Positions 25,516 to 34,148 of a stretch of 45,757 nt of DNA are shown in pieces. The notes under the pieces were generated by a model. It was not told where the DNA came from, made no database searches, and saw nothing but the letters and a program-made list of their open reading frames with translations. Within the stretch, counting starts at the first letter, position 1. The number at the start of each line of letters is the position of its first letter. Source of the stretch: an uncultured Clostridia bacterium (GTDB lineage Bacteria > Bacillota > Clostridia > TANB77 > CAG-508); the NCBI GenBank assembly GCA_947625895.1, contig CANQPZ010000009.1:1-45757 (forward strand), in the 5' to 3' direction. A program made the translations under genes and the position numbers.

Positions 25516-26250
25516 ATGAATTTTTTTATTGATAGAAATCAAATTGAAGAAGATAAATTATATATAAATGGTTCTGACGTTAATCATATAAAAAATGTTT
25601 TAAGAAAGAAAAAAGGTGATGTTCTTTCTGTTGTTTGTGATGGAATATTATATAAGGCAGAAATTAATGACTTAAATTCTGAAAGAATAGAATGTAGTAT
25701 TATCCAAAAAAATGACAAAAATAATGAAAGCAACGTTACTTTAACAATTTTTCAGGGACTAGCAAAAGCTGATAAAATTGAATATGTTATTCAGAAATGC
25801 ACAGAACTTGGAGTTCGTGAGATAGTTCCAGTTGAAATGAAAAGATGTGTCGTAAAATTAGATGAAAAAGACAAATCAAAAAAAATTGATAGATGGAAAA
25901 AGATTGCTGAAGTTGCTTCAAAACAATCTCTAAGAAATGATGTACTAGAAGTTGAAAAAGTCTTGAATTTTCATGAAATGTGTAGTATTTTAAATCAATA
26001 TGATTATGTAATAATGGCATATGAAAAAGAAAATAATACTAAGCTTAAGGATATTCTAAAAAATATTGATGAAAAAGATAATATTAGTATTGCAGTTATA
26101 ATTGGTCCTGAAGGCGGAATAGATGATGAAGAAGCAAAGAGAATTATAGAATGTGGTGCAAGTTCAGTAAGTTTAGGGAAAAGAATATTAAGAACAGAAA
26201 CAGCACCTATAGTAGTAGCTTCAATCATAATGTATGAATTAGAAAAATAG
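25516..26250 (+). CDS. rsmE: 16S rRNA m3U1498 methyltransferase
   Basis: Methylates N3 of U1498 in 16S rRNA using S-adenosylmethionine; a SPOUT-fold enzyme. The 244 residues have the N-terminal PUA-like part (HIKNVLRKKKGDVLSVVCDG) and the SPOUT signature (IGPEGGIDDEEA, SLGKRILRTETAPIVVASII). ATG is preceded by the modest site AGGT. The partner prmA that often precedes rsmE is not here; instead a terminator and a new promoter lie upstream. Confidence 0.95.
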   Translation: MNFFIDRNQIEEDKLYINGSDVNHIKNVLRKKKGDVLSVVCDGILYKAEINDLNSERIECSIIQKNDKNNESNVTLTIFQGLAKADKIEYVIQKCTELGVREIVPVEMKRCVVKLDEKDKSKKIDRWKKIAEVASKQSLRNDVLEVEKVLNFHEMCSILNQYDYVIMAYEKENNTKLKDILKNIDEKDNISIAVIIGPEGGIDDEEAKRIIECGASSVSLGKRILRTETAPIVVASIIMYELEK

Positions 26251-26293
26251 TTAATATGTTCACATTTAAAAACCTAGAAAGGGTGAATTGGAT

Positions 26294-26857
26294 ATGGAAG
26301 AAAAAAATGAAAATGATATATCACAAGAATTAGCAACAAAGATTGAAATTCCTAAAGAAGTTAGAGAAACAATATACTCAAAATTATTTAAAAATTTGCT
26401 TATTGCTATATGTATTTTTATATATTTTATCTTTTTAAACTTAGGATATATGAGATTAACAGCAAGTGTTTTTGAATCAGACTTACATGTATTTGCAGGA
26501 ATTTTAATAGTTTCAACAGTAATTCTTTTTGAAGTAGCATATAGAAAAGATGACGATGTACTTGCATTACATGGAATTGAATTATTTATCTTAAGTGTAA
26601 TAACATTATTTTTGCCATATGTATATTTCCACAGAGATGTTATAACAATGGCATTATATGCTTTTTCTTCTATGTATATTGCAATTTATTATGTTATAAA
26701 ATGTATGATAATTTACACTAGAGAAATAAAAAAATATAAAAATGGGTTAAGTGATATTAAAGAAATCCTTGATGAAGATAAGGATGAATCTTATTTAGAT
26801 GAAAAAAGTGAAAGAAAATTTTCTTCAGTGCAAGATAACAATAAAAAGGAGAATTAA
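26294..26857 (+). CDS. Multi-pass membrane protein, unknown function
   Basis: A 187-residue protein with about four hydrophobic segments (starting near LLIAICIFIYFIFLNLGY, then FAGILIVSTVILFEVAY, LFILSVITLFLPYVYF and ALYAFSSMYIAIYYVI) between charged ends. I took the ATG at 26294, which lies eight bases after GAAAGGGTG; the TTG six bases earlier would be too close to that site. No family recognised. It starts 43 bases after rsmE and ends 2 bases before yicC, so it is probably co-transcribed with both. Confidence 0.7.
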   Translation: MEEKNENDISQELATKIEIPKEVRETIYSKLFKNLLIAICIFIYFIFLNLGYMRLTASVFESDLHVFAGILIVSTVILFEVAYRKDDDVLALHGIELFILSVITLFLPYVYFHRDVITMALYAFSSMYIAIYYVIKCMIIYTREIKKYKNGLSDIKEILDEDKDESYLDEKSERKFSSVQDNNKKEN

Positions 26858-26859
26858 AA

Positions 26860-27741
26860 ATGATTAAAAGTATGACAGGCTTTGGCAGAGGAAAGTATGA
26901 AAATGAGGGGAGAGAATATACTGTTGAAATAAAATCAGTAAATCACAAATATAGTGATGTTACTATTAAAATGCCAAGACATATTTCTTTTTTAGAGGAA
27001 AACGTTAGAAAGGAAATTGTAAAAAACGTTTCAAGAGGAAAAATAGATGTTTTTGTTTCAATGCAAGATTTTAGTGAAAAAGGAAAAGATGTAAAAATCA
27101 ATAAAGAAATAGCTAAAGTTTACATTTCTCAACTTAAAGAATTAGCTGATGAAACAGGAATAGAAAATAATATTGACATTATGAGTATTGCTAGATTACC
27201 AGAAGTTTTAAATATTTCAAATGAGGATAACGAAGAATTATATTGGCAAGAATTATCAATAGCCTTAAAAAATGCTTTAGATAATTTTATATCAATGAGA
27301 GAAACTGAAGGAAAGAAAATAGCAGAAGATTTACTAGCTAGAATTAATAGAGTAAGTGAAAAAGTTTCTATTATTTCTGATTATTCTTCTGGACTTGTTC
27401 AAGAATATATAGTAAAATTAAATTCAAGAATAAAAGAACTAATGAATACAGATATTGTAGATGAAAATAGATTAGCTCAAGAAATTGTTATTTTCTCAGA
27501 TAAATCATCTATACAAGAAGAATTAACTAGACTAAATAGCCATATTTCTCAATTTTCTAGTCTTATTTCTTCAAATGGTGATGCGCCATTAGGAAAAAAA
27601 TGCGATTTTATTATTCAAGAAATGAACAGAGAAGTAAATACTATTGGCTCAAAGGCAAATAGTATGGATATTTCAAAAGGTGTAATTGAACTAAAGACAG
27701 AAATTGAAGATATACGAGAACAAATTCAAAATATAGAGTAA
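26860..27741 (+). CDS. yicC: YicC family endoribonuclease
   Basis: A 293-residue member of the YicC/YloC family, reported as endoribonucleases in other bacteria. The N-terminus MIKSMTGFGRG and the EIKSVNHKYSDV stretch are diagnostic, and the C-terminus holds FIIQEMNREVNTIGSKAN. AAAAGGAG precedes the ATG. It begins the conserved clostridial run yicC-remA-rpoZ-gmk. Confidence 0.94.
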   Translation: MIKSMTGFGRGKYENEGREYTVEIKSVNHKYSDVTIKMPRHISFLEENVRKEIVKNVSRGKIDVFVSMQDFSEKGKDVKINKEIAKVYISQLKELADETGIENNIDIMSIARLPEVLNISNEDNEELYWQELSIALKNALDNFISMRETEGKKIAEDLLARINRVSEKVSIISDYSSGLVQEYIVKLNSRIKELMNTDIVDENRLAQEIVIFSDKSSIQEELTRLNSHISQFSSLISSNGDAPLGKKCDFIIQEMNREVNTIGSKANSMDISKGVIELKTEIEDIREQIQNIE

Positions 27742-27753
27742 AGGAGAGAAAAA

Positions 27754-28011
27754 ATGCAACTTATTAATATTGGTTTTGGAAACATTGTTTCAGCAAACAG
27801 AATAATATCTATTGTAAGCCCTGATTCAGCACCTATAAAAAGATTGGTGCAGGAGGCTAAAGATGCTAAAACAGCAATTGATGCAACATACGGAAGAAGA
27901 ACAAGAGCTGTTCTAATCATGGACTCTGGACATGTTATATTGTCTGCAGTTCAACCAGAAACAGTTGCTAGCAGATTAGACAAAGATGATAAAGACGAAG
28001 AGGATGAATAA
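27754..28011 (+). CDS. remA: Extracellular matrix regulator RemA (DUF370)
   Basis: A small DNA-binding regulator; in Bacillus it activates matrix and osmoprotection genes. The 85-residue protein has the family core ([20 protein letters not shown], then [20 protein letters not shown]) and an acidic tail. AAAGGAGAG precedes the ATG, 12 bases after yicC. What it regulates here cannot be read from the window. Confidence 0.94.
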   Translation: MQLINIGFGNIVSANRIISIVSPDSAPIKRLVQEAKDAKTAIDATYGRRTRAVLIMDSGHVILSAVQPETVASRLDKDDKDEEDE

Positions 28012-28026
28012 AGGAGGCGATTTATT

Positions 28027-28239
28027 ATGATGGTTAAACCAACTGTTAATGAATTACTACAAAAAGTTGACGACAGATATCAATTGGTTATTATGACATC
28101 TAAAAGAGCAAGACAATTAGCTACAGGTGCTAAACCTTTAACTAATAAAAAAGAAGACAGTGTTGTTACTCTTGCTGCTCAAGAAATTGCAGAAGGTAAA
28201 GTTCAAATCTGTGAAGATAGTACAGAAGAGGAGAAATAA
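28027..28239 (+). CDS. rpoZ: RNA polymerase omega subunit
   Basis: Helps assemble and stabilise RNA polymerase by binding beta prime. The 70-residue protein shows the omega core VDDRYQLVIMTSKRARQLA and the LAAQEIAEGK segment. AAAGGAGG stands before two adjacent ATG codons; the first has the better spacing. It comes before gmk here; in most relatives gmk comes first. Confidence 0.93.
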   Translation: MMVKPTVNELLQKVDDRYQLVIMTSKRARQLATGAKPLTNKKEDSVVTLAAQEIAEGKVQICEDSTEEEK

Positions 28240-28242
28240 TAT

Positions 28243-28818
28243 ATGTTAGTTATTTTGTCAGGTGTTGCAGGCGCTGGAAAAGATACAATAAAAAAAGAAT
28301 TAATTAAAAGAACAGATTATATAACTTCATTACCTTCTTACACATCAAGACCTATAAGAGAGGGAGATGTCGAAGGAGAAACTTATTGTTTTGTTAGCAA
28401 AGAAGAATTTGAAGAAAGACTTGCTAATGGTGAGTTTTATGAATATGACGTTCATCATAACAATTATTATGGAACTTCAAAGAAGTTATTAAATGAAAAA
28501 ATTGCAAGTGGAAAAGTTATAGTAAAAGATATTGATGTTAATGGAACAGAAAACTTAAAAAAACTTTTAAAAAATGATACAAAAGTTGTTACTATTTTCT
28601 TGAGAGTTCCAAAAGAAGTTCTTAAAAAAAGATTAGAAACTAGAATTGATAAACCAGGACCAGATGAAGTTAAATTGCGTTTAAACAGATTTGATTTTGA
28701 AGAATCAAGAATAGGGCAATATGATTATGTAATTAAAAATAATGACTTAGAAAAATCTGTACAAATAATTTTAACAATAATAGAAAATGAATTGCGTACA
28801 AAAGAAACAGAATTTTAA
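28243..28818 (+). CDS. gmk: Guanylate kinase
   Basis: Phosphorylates GMP to GDP. The 191 residues start with the P-loop, here GVAGAGKDT rather than the commoner GPSGAGKST, followed by SYTSRPIREGDVEGETYCF (GMP-binding) and YYGTSKKLL. It begins 3 bases after rpoZ with GAGGAG upstream, so the two are tightly coupled. An intrinsic terminator follows. Confidence 0.95.
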   Translation: MLVILSGVAGAGKDTIKKELIKRTDYITSLPSYTSRPIREGDVEGETYCFVSKEEFEERLANGEFYEYDVHHNNYYGTSKKLLNEKIASGKVIVKDIDVNGTENLKKLLKNDTKVVTIFLRVPKEVLKKRLETRIDKPGPDEVKLRLNRFDFEESRIGQYDYVIKNNDLEKSVQIILTIIENELRTKETEF

Positions 28819-28823
28819 TTTTA

Positions 28824-28853
28824 AGAGATTGCTTAAAAGCAGTCTTTTTTTTG
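28824..28853 (+). terminator. Intrinsic terminator after gmk
   Basis: A 7-bp stem AGATTGC/GCAGTCT (one G-T pair) with a six-base loop, followed by a run of T. Confidence 0.75.
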
Positions 28854-28885
28854 TGCCTTATGATTAATGTAAGAATAAAAAAATC

Positions 28886-28914
28886 TTGTTATATACACGA
28901 AATTTTGATATACT
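28886..28914 (+). promoter_or_regulatory. Promoter of the priA operon
   Basis: TTGTTA, 17 bases, TATACT, 23 bases before the priA start. Its -35 box coincides with an in-frame TTG that could be mistaken for a start codon. Confidence 0.6.
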
Positions 28915-28936
28915 TCTAGCAGATTGGAGATACTTT

Positions 28937-31168
28937 ATGTTTGCACAAATAATGATTAATACAAATGCAAAAGAATTGAATAAAGTATTTGATTATATTG
29001 TTCCTACTGAAATGGAAAAAACAATTTCAATAGGAGCAAGAGTTTTTGTGCCTTTTGGAAAGGGAAAAAACTTATCAGAGGGATATGTTTTAGATTTAAA
29101 ACAAGAATCAGAATTTGCTAATAAAGAAATTGCTAAAATTGAAGATAATATATTAACAGATGAAAATATTGAACTTGCAAAATTGATGGCAGAAAAGTAT
29201 TTTTGCAATGTTTCTGATTGCATAAGGTTGATGTTGCCCCCTGGAAATAGTTCTAAAAATTTAACTAAAAGAATCAAAGAGAAGACATCTAAATTTGTTT
29301 ATTTAGCATTAGATAAAAGTGTTGTTTTAGAAGACTTAGAAACCAATAAAGTTAAAAGCCAGAAACATATTAAGTTATTAAAATTTTTAATAGATAATGA
29401 TGGAATTGAAGCTAGTGATTTAGAGGCAATTACTGAAACTTCAAGAGCTGTCATGAAAACATTAGAGAAGAATGGTTATATTATTTTTAAGGATGAAAAA
29501 GTTGAAAGAAATCCTTTAATTCATAAAAATGTAAAGCGTGACAAGAAATTAGAATTAAATGATGAGCAACTTGCAGCATTTGATCAAATAAATTTTGCTT
29601 TAGAAAATGAAGAGTTTGCAGAATATTTATTATTTGGAGTTACAGGATCTGGTAAAACAGAAATTTATTTGCAACTAATAGAAAAAGCTTTAGAGATAGG
29701 TAAAAAGGCTATGGTGTTAGTACCTGAAATTTCATTAACACCTCAAATTATTGATAGATTCTTAGCTAGGTTTGGAAATCGTATAGCAGTTTTACATAGT
29801 AAACTTTCTGATGGTGAAAGATTTGATGAATGGAATAAAATCAAAGAAAATAGGGCAGATATTATTATTGGAGCACGTTCTGCAATTTTTGCACCTGTTC
29901 AAAACTTAGGAATATTAATAATTGATGAAGCACATGATCCATCATATAAATCTGATATGACTCCAAGATATCATGCAAAAGAACTTGCGAGATATTTGGC
30001 AAAGAAAAATAATTTTCCACTTGTTTTAGGTAGTGCAACACCTGATATAGTTGACTATTACAAGGCTAAAAATTTTGATAAAGAATTAGTTGAACTAAAT
30101 AAAAGAGCAAATAATGCACAATTGCCTGATGTTAAAATTATAGATATGAGACATGAACTAGCAGTAGGCAATAGATCTATGTTTAGTTTAGAATTACAAG
30201 AAGAAATTGAGAAAAATTTAAAAGAACATAAGCAAACTATATTATTTATAAATAGAAGAGGTTTTTCTACTTTTGTAATGTGTAGAGATTGCGGACATGT
30301 TATGAAATGTCATAATTGCAATATTGCTCTTACATATCACAGTTATGGAAATAGATTAAAATGCCACTACTGTGGTTATGAAGAACGTATTCCAAAGGTA
30401 TGTCCAGAATGTGGAAGTAATAATATAAAATATTTTGGTGCAGGAACACAAAAGGTTGAAAATGAGATCCACAAGTTATTTCCAAATGCTTCAACTATTA
30501 GAATGGATATAGATACAGTAAGTAAAAAGAATTCTCATGAGAAAATACTTAATAAATTTAAAGATGAAAACATAGATATATTGATTGGAACGCAGATGGT
30601 TGCTAAAGGACATCATTTTCCAAATGTAACTTTAGTTGGAATTGTTGCAGCAGATGGCAGCTTGAATATAGGAGATTATAGAGCAGAAGAAAGAACTTTC
30701 CAAACACTTACTCAGGTCAGTGGTAGAGCAGGTAGAGAAAAAGAAAAAGGAAGAGTTATTATTCAAACATATAATCCAGATAATTATTCGATTGTTTGTA
30801 GCCAAAAACAAGACTATAGAAAATTTTACGAAGGGGAAATACAACTTAGAAAGACCTTGAATTATCCGCCTTTTTGCGATATAATACTCATCAGAATTCA
30901 TTCAGAAAACGAGGCAAAAGTAAAAAAAGTTTCTGAAAAAATATATGAAGAATTACTAAAACAAAATAACAAAAATATATTAGTTTATAAACCTGTTCCA
31001 TCACCAATTGATAAGATTCAAAATACTTATAGATGGAGAATAGTTGTTAAATGTAAGCTTAATAGAAATTCATTGAATACAATAAATAATGTTGTAAGAA
31101 GTTTTTATGAAAGTAGAATTAAGGATGTTTCAATTATAGTTGATTCTAATCCTAACAACATGCTATAA
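28937..31168 (+). CDS. priA: Primosomal helicase PriA
   Basis: Reloads the replicative helicase at collapsed forks. I chose the ATG at 28937 (743 residues), six bases after GGAGA; an upstream in-frame TTG lies inside the promoter. It has an N-terminal DNA-binding domain, then GVTGSGKT (about 234), DEAHDPSY (about 330), an eight-cysteine zinc insertion from CRDCGHVMKCHNC to CPECGS (about 449-495), and GTQMVAKGHHFPNVTLVGI. Usually coaBC stands between gmk/rpoZ and priA in relatives; it is missing here. Confidence 0.96.
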   Translation: MFAQIMINTNAKELNKVFDYIVPTEMEKTISIGARVFVPFGKGKNLSEGYVLDLKQESEFANKEIAKIEDNILTDENIELAKLMAEKYFCNVSDCIRLMLPPGNSSKNLTKRIKEKTSKFVYLALDKSVVLEDLETNKVKSQKHIKLLKFLIDNDGIEASDLEAITETSRAVMKTLEKNGYIIFKDEKVERNPLIHKNVKRDKKLELNDEQLAAFDQINFALENEEFAEYLLFGVTGSGKTEIYLQLIEKALEIGKKAMVLVPEISLTPQIIDRFLARFGNRIAVLHSKLSDGERFDEWNKIKENRADIIIGARSAIFAPVQNLGILIIDEAHDPSYKSDMTPRYHAKELARYLAKKNNFPLVLGSATPDIVDYYKAKNFDKELVELNKRANNAQLPDVKIIDMRHELAVGNRSMFSLELQEEIEKNLKEHKQTILFINRRGFSTFVMCRDCGHVMKCHNCNIALTYHSYGNRLKCHYCGYEERIPKVCPECGSNNIKYFGAGTQKVENEIHKLFPNASTIRMDIDTVSKKNSHEKILNKFKDENIDILIGTQMVAKGHHFPNVTLVGIVAADGSLNIGDYRAEERTFQTLTQVSGRAGREKEKGRVIIQTYNPDNYSIVCSQKQDYRKFYEGEIQLRKTLNYPPFCDIILIRIHSENEAKVKKVSEKIYEELLKQNNKNILVYKPVPSPIDKIQNTYRWRIVVKCKLNRNSLNTINNVVRSFYESRIKDVSIIVDSNPNNML

Positions 31169-31202
31169 AATAAATTTTTTAATTTTAGAAAGGACAACAA
31201 AA

Positions 31203-31691
31203 ATGGCAATACGTGAACTAAGATACGAGGGCGATGAAATATTAAAGAAAAAATCAAGAGAGATTGAAGTTATTGATGATAGAATCAAACAACTTGCAGA
31301 AGATATGATGGAGACAATGCATAAATATGACGGTCTTGGATTAGCTGCTGTTCAAGTTGGAATTCTTAAAAGAATAATTGTAATTGATTTATATGATGAT
31401 GTTTCAAAATTTACTTTAATAAATCCTGTTATTGTTGAAAAATCTAAAGAAATAGTTGAAGTACAAGAAGGTTGTTTAAGTTATCCAAATCAATTTGGAA
31501 GAGTAAAAAGACATGCTTGGGTAAAAGTGAAAGCTCTAGATATAGACGGAAAGAAAGTTACTTTAGAAGCTAAAGATTTACTTGCGCAAGCACTTCAACA
31601 TGAAATTGATCATTTAGAGGGCGAAACTTTTAAATCTAAAATACTTCCAGGAACTTTTGAAGTAATTAAACCTGAGGACGAACAAGAATAA
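31203..31691 (+). CDS. def: Peptide deformylase
   Basis: Removes the formyl group from new proteins; a metal hydrolase. The ATG at 31203 (162 residues) follows AGAAAGGA by seven bases and gives the typical N-terminus MAIRELRYEGDEILKK. An earlier in-frame TTG inside the 3' end of priA has no support. Motifs: GLGLAAVQVG (44-53), EGCLSYP and QHEIDHLEG, which provide the Cys and two His metal ligands. It sits with fmt, the enzyme that adds the formyl group to initiator tRNA. Confidence 0.96.
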   Translation: MAIRELRYEGDEILKKKSREIEVIDDRIKQLAEDMMETMHKYDGLGLAAVQVGILKRIIVIDLYDDVSKFTLINPVIVEKSKEIVEVQEGCLSYPNQFGRVKRHAWVKVKALDIDGKKVTLEAKDLLAQALQHEIDHLEGETFKSKILPGTFEVIKPEDEQE

Positions 31692-31719
31692 ACTTATTAG
31701 AGAGGAAATAATAAACTAT

Positions 31720-32652
31720 ATGAATATTATTTTTATGGGAACACCTGATTTTGCTAGAGAATCTTTAAAAGCTTTAGTAGAAAATGGACATAATATAGAA
31801 TTGGTTATTACAAATCCTGATAAACCTAAGGGCAGAGGAATGAAAATGATTCCTTCAGAAGTAAAAACATATGCATTAGAAAAAGGATTACCAATAGAGC
31901 AACCAGTCAGAGTTAGAAAAAATGAAGAACTTATTGAAAAAATAAAAGAATTAAATCCTGATTTAATTTGTGTTGTAGCATATGGAAAGATTATTCCTAA
32001 AGAAATTCTTGAAATTCCTAAATATGGTTGTGTTAATGTTCATGGGTCTTTATTACCAAAGTATAGAGGAGCTGCACCTATTCAATGGGCTGTTTTAAAT
32101 GGTGACAAAGAAACAGGAATTACAACTATGTTTATGGACGAGGGCATGGATACTGGAGATATGCTATTGCAAGAAAAAGTAGAAATTGGCGAAAACGAAA
32201 CTACTGGTGAATTATGGGATAGATTATCTATTGTAGGTGCAAACCTTTTAATTCAAACTTTAGAAGAAATTGAAGCTGGAACAATAGAAAGAAAGCCTCA
32301 ACCAGATGAATATACTTTAGCTCCAATGATCGAAAAGGAAATGGCAAAAATTGATTGGAACAAATCTGCTGAAGAAATAAAAAATCTTGTTAGAGGATTA
32401 AATCCAATTATGGGCGCATATGCGTTTATCAATGACAAGAAAATAAAATTCTGGAAAGTTGAAGTTGCCAGCATGGTATCAGATGCAAAACCTGGAGAGG
32501 TTGTACTATCTGATAGCAAAAAAGGTTTATATATTGCAACAAAGAATGGCACTATTTCTATAATAGATATACAAGGTGAAAATGCAAAGAGAATGAATAT
32601 TCTCGATTACCTAAGAGGAAATAATATAGAGGTTGGACAGTTGTTCAATTAG
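31720..32652 (+). CDS. fmt: Methionyl-tRNA formyltransferase
   Basis: Formylates initiator methionyl-tRNA using 10-formyl-tetrahydrofolate. The 310 residues carry IIFMGTPDFARESL, the folate-binding HGSLLPKYRGAAPIQWA, and DEGMDTGDML. GAGAGGAA precedes the ATG. It ends the run priA-def-fmt. In many relatives rsmB and the prpC-prkC pair follow; here a new promoter and an Asp23 gene come next. The Fhs enzyme further right makes the formyl donor. Confidence 0.96.
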   Translation: MNIIFMGTPDFARESLKALVENGHNIELVITNPDKPKGRGMKMIPSEVKTYALEKGLPIEQPVRVRKNEELIEKIKELNPDLICVVAYGKIIPKEILEIPKYGCVNVHGSLLPKYRGAAPIQWAVLNGDKETGITTMFMDEGMDTGDMLLQEKVEIGENETTGELWDRLSIVGANLLIQTLEEIEAGTIERKPQPDEYTLAPMIEKEMAKIDWNKSAEEIKNLVRGLNPIMGAYAFINDKKIKFWKVEVASMVSDAKPGEVVLSDSKKGLYIATKNGTISIIDIQGENAKRMNILDYLRGNNIEVGQLFN

Positions 32653-32654
32653 GG

Positions 32655-32683
32655 TTGTAAATTTTGCTCCTAATTGATATACT
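32655..32683 (+). promoter_or_regulatory. Promoter of the Asp23 gene
   Basis: TTGTAA, 17 bases, TATACT, starting three bases after the fmt stop. Transcription should begin about 25 bases before the Asp23 start codon. Confidence 0.6.
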
Positions 32684-32715
32684 ATAAAAAATATCTTAAA
32701 GAGAGGGTTTTGAGT

Positions 32716-33114
32716 ATGGAAAAGAAAGAAAAAGTAGAGGAAAAGGAAGAAGTTGTAGAAGAGGTTAATATTGCTACAGGTGAGTCAGAAGGATTACGTA
32801 TTGCTAATGACGTTATTGCAGCTATAGCTAATAAAGCTACTACAGAAGTTCCTGGAGTTTTCAGTATGTCTGGTGGTATTTCAGATGTATTTGGAAAGAA
32901 AATGTCTAAAGGTATTAGAGTTGATACAAGTGATGATAATAAAACAAAGATAGATGTAAATATTATAGTTGAATATGGTGTTAGAATTCCAGATATTGCT
33001 TTTGAAATTCAAAACAGAGTTAAAAAAGCTGTTGAATCAATGACAGGATTAGTTGTTGAGGAAATTAATGTACATGTTCAAGGTGTAAATTTACCTGATG
33101 ACAAAGATGAGTAA
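32716..33114 (+). CDS. Asp23/Gls24 family envelope stress protein
   Basis: A 132-residue alkaline-shock family protein. The ATG at 32716 follows GAGAGGG by eight bases; an in-frame upstream start would lie within the promoter. After a charged N-terminus (KKEKVEEKEEVVEEV) comes the family core IANDVIAAIANKATTEVPGV and the C-terminal VVEEINVHVQGVNL. In Staphylococcus, Asp23 coats the membrane through AmaP; amaP and DUF2273 lie just downstream here, separated by a structured non-coding stretch. Confidence 0.92.
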   Translation: MEKKEKVEEKEEVVEEVNIATGESEGLRIANDVIAAIANKATTEVPGVFSMSGGISDVFGKKMSKGIRVDTSDDNKTKIDVNIIVEYGVRIPDIAFEIQNRVKKAVESMTGLVVEEINVHVQGVNLPDDKDE

Positions 33115-33135
33115 TTTTTATATTTATATCTTATA

Positions 33136-33307
33136 AAATAATTTATTTAAAATGTCTTTTCAAAGGGGTCACTACGTATGCTACATTTTCTAAATAAAAT
33201 AGATTGAGCCTCTCCGCTACCAATGCGCACCCTCAATCAATTTTCTTAAGAAAATATACGAATACTTCGATCACACTTTTCAAAAACATTTTAAATTTAA
33301 ATTATTT
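33136..33307 (+). ncRNA. Candidate structured RNA with GC-rich core, between Asp23 and amaP
   Basis: A non-coding block whose ends pair: 33136-33154 with 33287-33307, about 18 bp with a small bulge. Inside lies a 12-bp hairpin, AAAAT-A-GATTGAG against CTCAATC-A-ATTTT (33196-33208 with 33232-33244), closing a 23-base GC-rich loop (CCTCTCCGCTACCAATGCGC and three more). Also present are the palindrome ATTTTCTTAAGAAAAT and possible long-range pairs (CGTAT/ATACG; GGGT with ACCC at the hairpin base). A GC island in AT-rich intergenic DNA is typical of structured RNA. Strand is uncertain and I cannot name a family; the clostridial raiA-type RNAs are one class to test. Confidence 0.5.
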
Positions 33308-33372
33308 ATTTAATAAAAATATTTGAATTGAATTAGTTTACAAATGAAAAGTTGTAAACGGAAGAGGGAAAA

Positions 33373-33888
33373 ATGAAATTTGTTGAAAAATTTAGTTTAA
33401 TAGTTTTTTCTATAATAGTAATTTTACTTTCAGTATTTACTGTACTGGTTGGAACTGAAGTAATTCCTGCAGAAGATATAGCTGAATTTTTATCTGAAAA
33501 TATTATAGCTACAATTTGTGTGGCAATTATATTTGTTTTATGGTCAATAGCTAATATTTTCTTTAGAAATAGTGGAAAAGATAATAGTAATGGTGTTTTA
33601 CTTGAAAATGAAAATGGATCATTAATGATAACAAGAGATTCTATTTGCAATTTAGCTGATTCTATATTAAGAAAAAATGATGACATTAAGGAAGCTATTG
33701 TTAAAATTGATTTTGACTTTAACAAAGATATAATTGTTAATATTAATGCCACTGTCAAAGATACTACAATTATTAAAGAAATATCAACAAAAGTCCAAGA
33801 AGACATTAAAAAGTTAATTAAAAAAGCAACTGACATAGATGTTAGAGAAGTAAATATAAAAATAAAAAATGTTGATCAAGAAAAATAA
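33373..33888 (+). CDS. amaP: Alkaline shock membrane anchor protein AmaP
   Basis: A 171-residue protein with two N-terminal membrane helices (about 9-28 and 45-66) and a C-terminal Asp23-like cytosolic part (from LMITRDSICNLADSIL to DVREVNIKIKNV). It anchors Asp23-type proteins at the membrane in Staphylococcus. GAAGAGGG lies before the ATG. It is followed by DUF2273, as in other Firmicutes. Confidence 0.9.
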   Translation: MKFVEKFSLIVFSIIVILLSVFTVLVGTEVIPAEDIAEFLSENIIATICVAIIFVLWSIANIFFRNSGKDNSNGVLLENENGSLMITRDSICNLADSILRKNDDIKEAIVKIDFDFNKDIIVNINATVKDTTIIKEISTKVQEDIKKLIKKATDIDVREVNIKIKNVDQEK

Positions 33889-33918
33889 TATTTTACTTCA
33901 CAAGAAGGAGATGTTTAT

Positions 33919-34122
33919 ATGGAAAAATTTTTACAGTTTTTAAGTGATTATAGATATCCAATAATTGGTTTTTTTGTGGCTCTTGTAATAATAATTACAG
34001 GACTATATAAATTAATAATACCAATAGCTTTAATTGCTGCCGGAATTTACTTTGGATTTTACTTTCAGAAAAATAAAGAAAAAGTTAAAGAAAAAATTAA
34101 AGAAATTGTTGATAAATTATAG
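33919..34122 (+). CDS. DUF2273 family small membrane protein
   Basis: A 67-residue protein with two hydrophobic segments (YPIIGFFVALVIIITGLYKL and IPIALIAAGIYFGFYF) and a lysine-rich tail. DUF2273 proteins usually accompany AmaP and Asp23, as they do here. Function unknown. AGAAGGAG precedes the ATG, 30 bases after amaP. Confidence 0.87.
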   Translation: MEKFLQFLSDYRYPIIGFFVALVIIITGLYKLIIPIALIAAGIYFGFYFQKNKEKVKEKIKEIVDKL

Positions 34123-34148
34123 TTTTATACTAGAAAGGAAAAATTTTT

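Noticed and set aside
28886..28936. TTG start for PriA
   Set aside because: It coincides with the -35 box of the promoter; the ATG at 28937 has GGAGA upstream.
31140..31202. Upstream start for peptide deformylase within priA
   Set aside because: The added residues do not fit the family, and AGAAAGGA stands before the ATG at 31203.
32674..32715. Upstream start for the Asp23 protein
   Set aside because: It lies inside the promoter; GAGAGGG precedes the ATG at 32716.
33136..33307. T-box or lysine riboswitch
   Set aside because: Short words recall them (GAGGGTGCGC on the minus strand), but the conserved T-box bulge and the five-helix lysine core are not seen, and no fitting gene follows on that strand.
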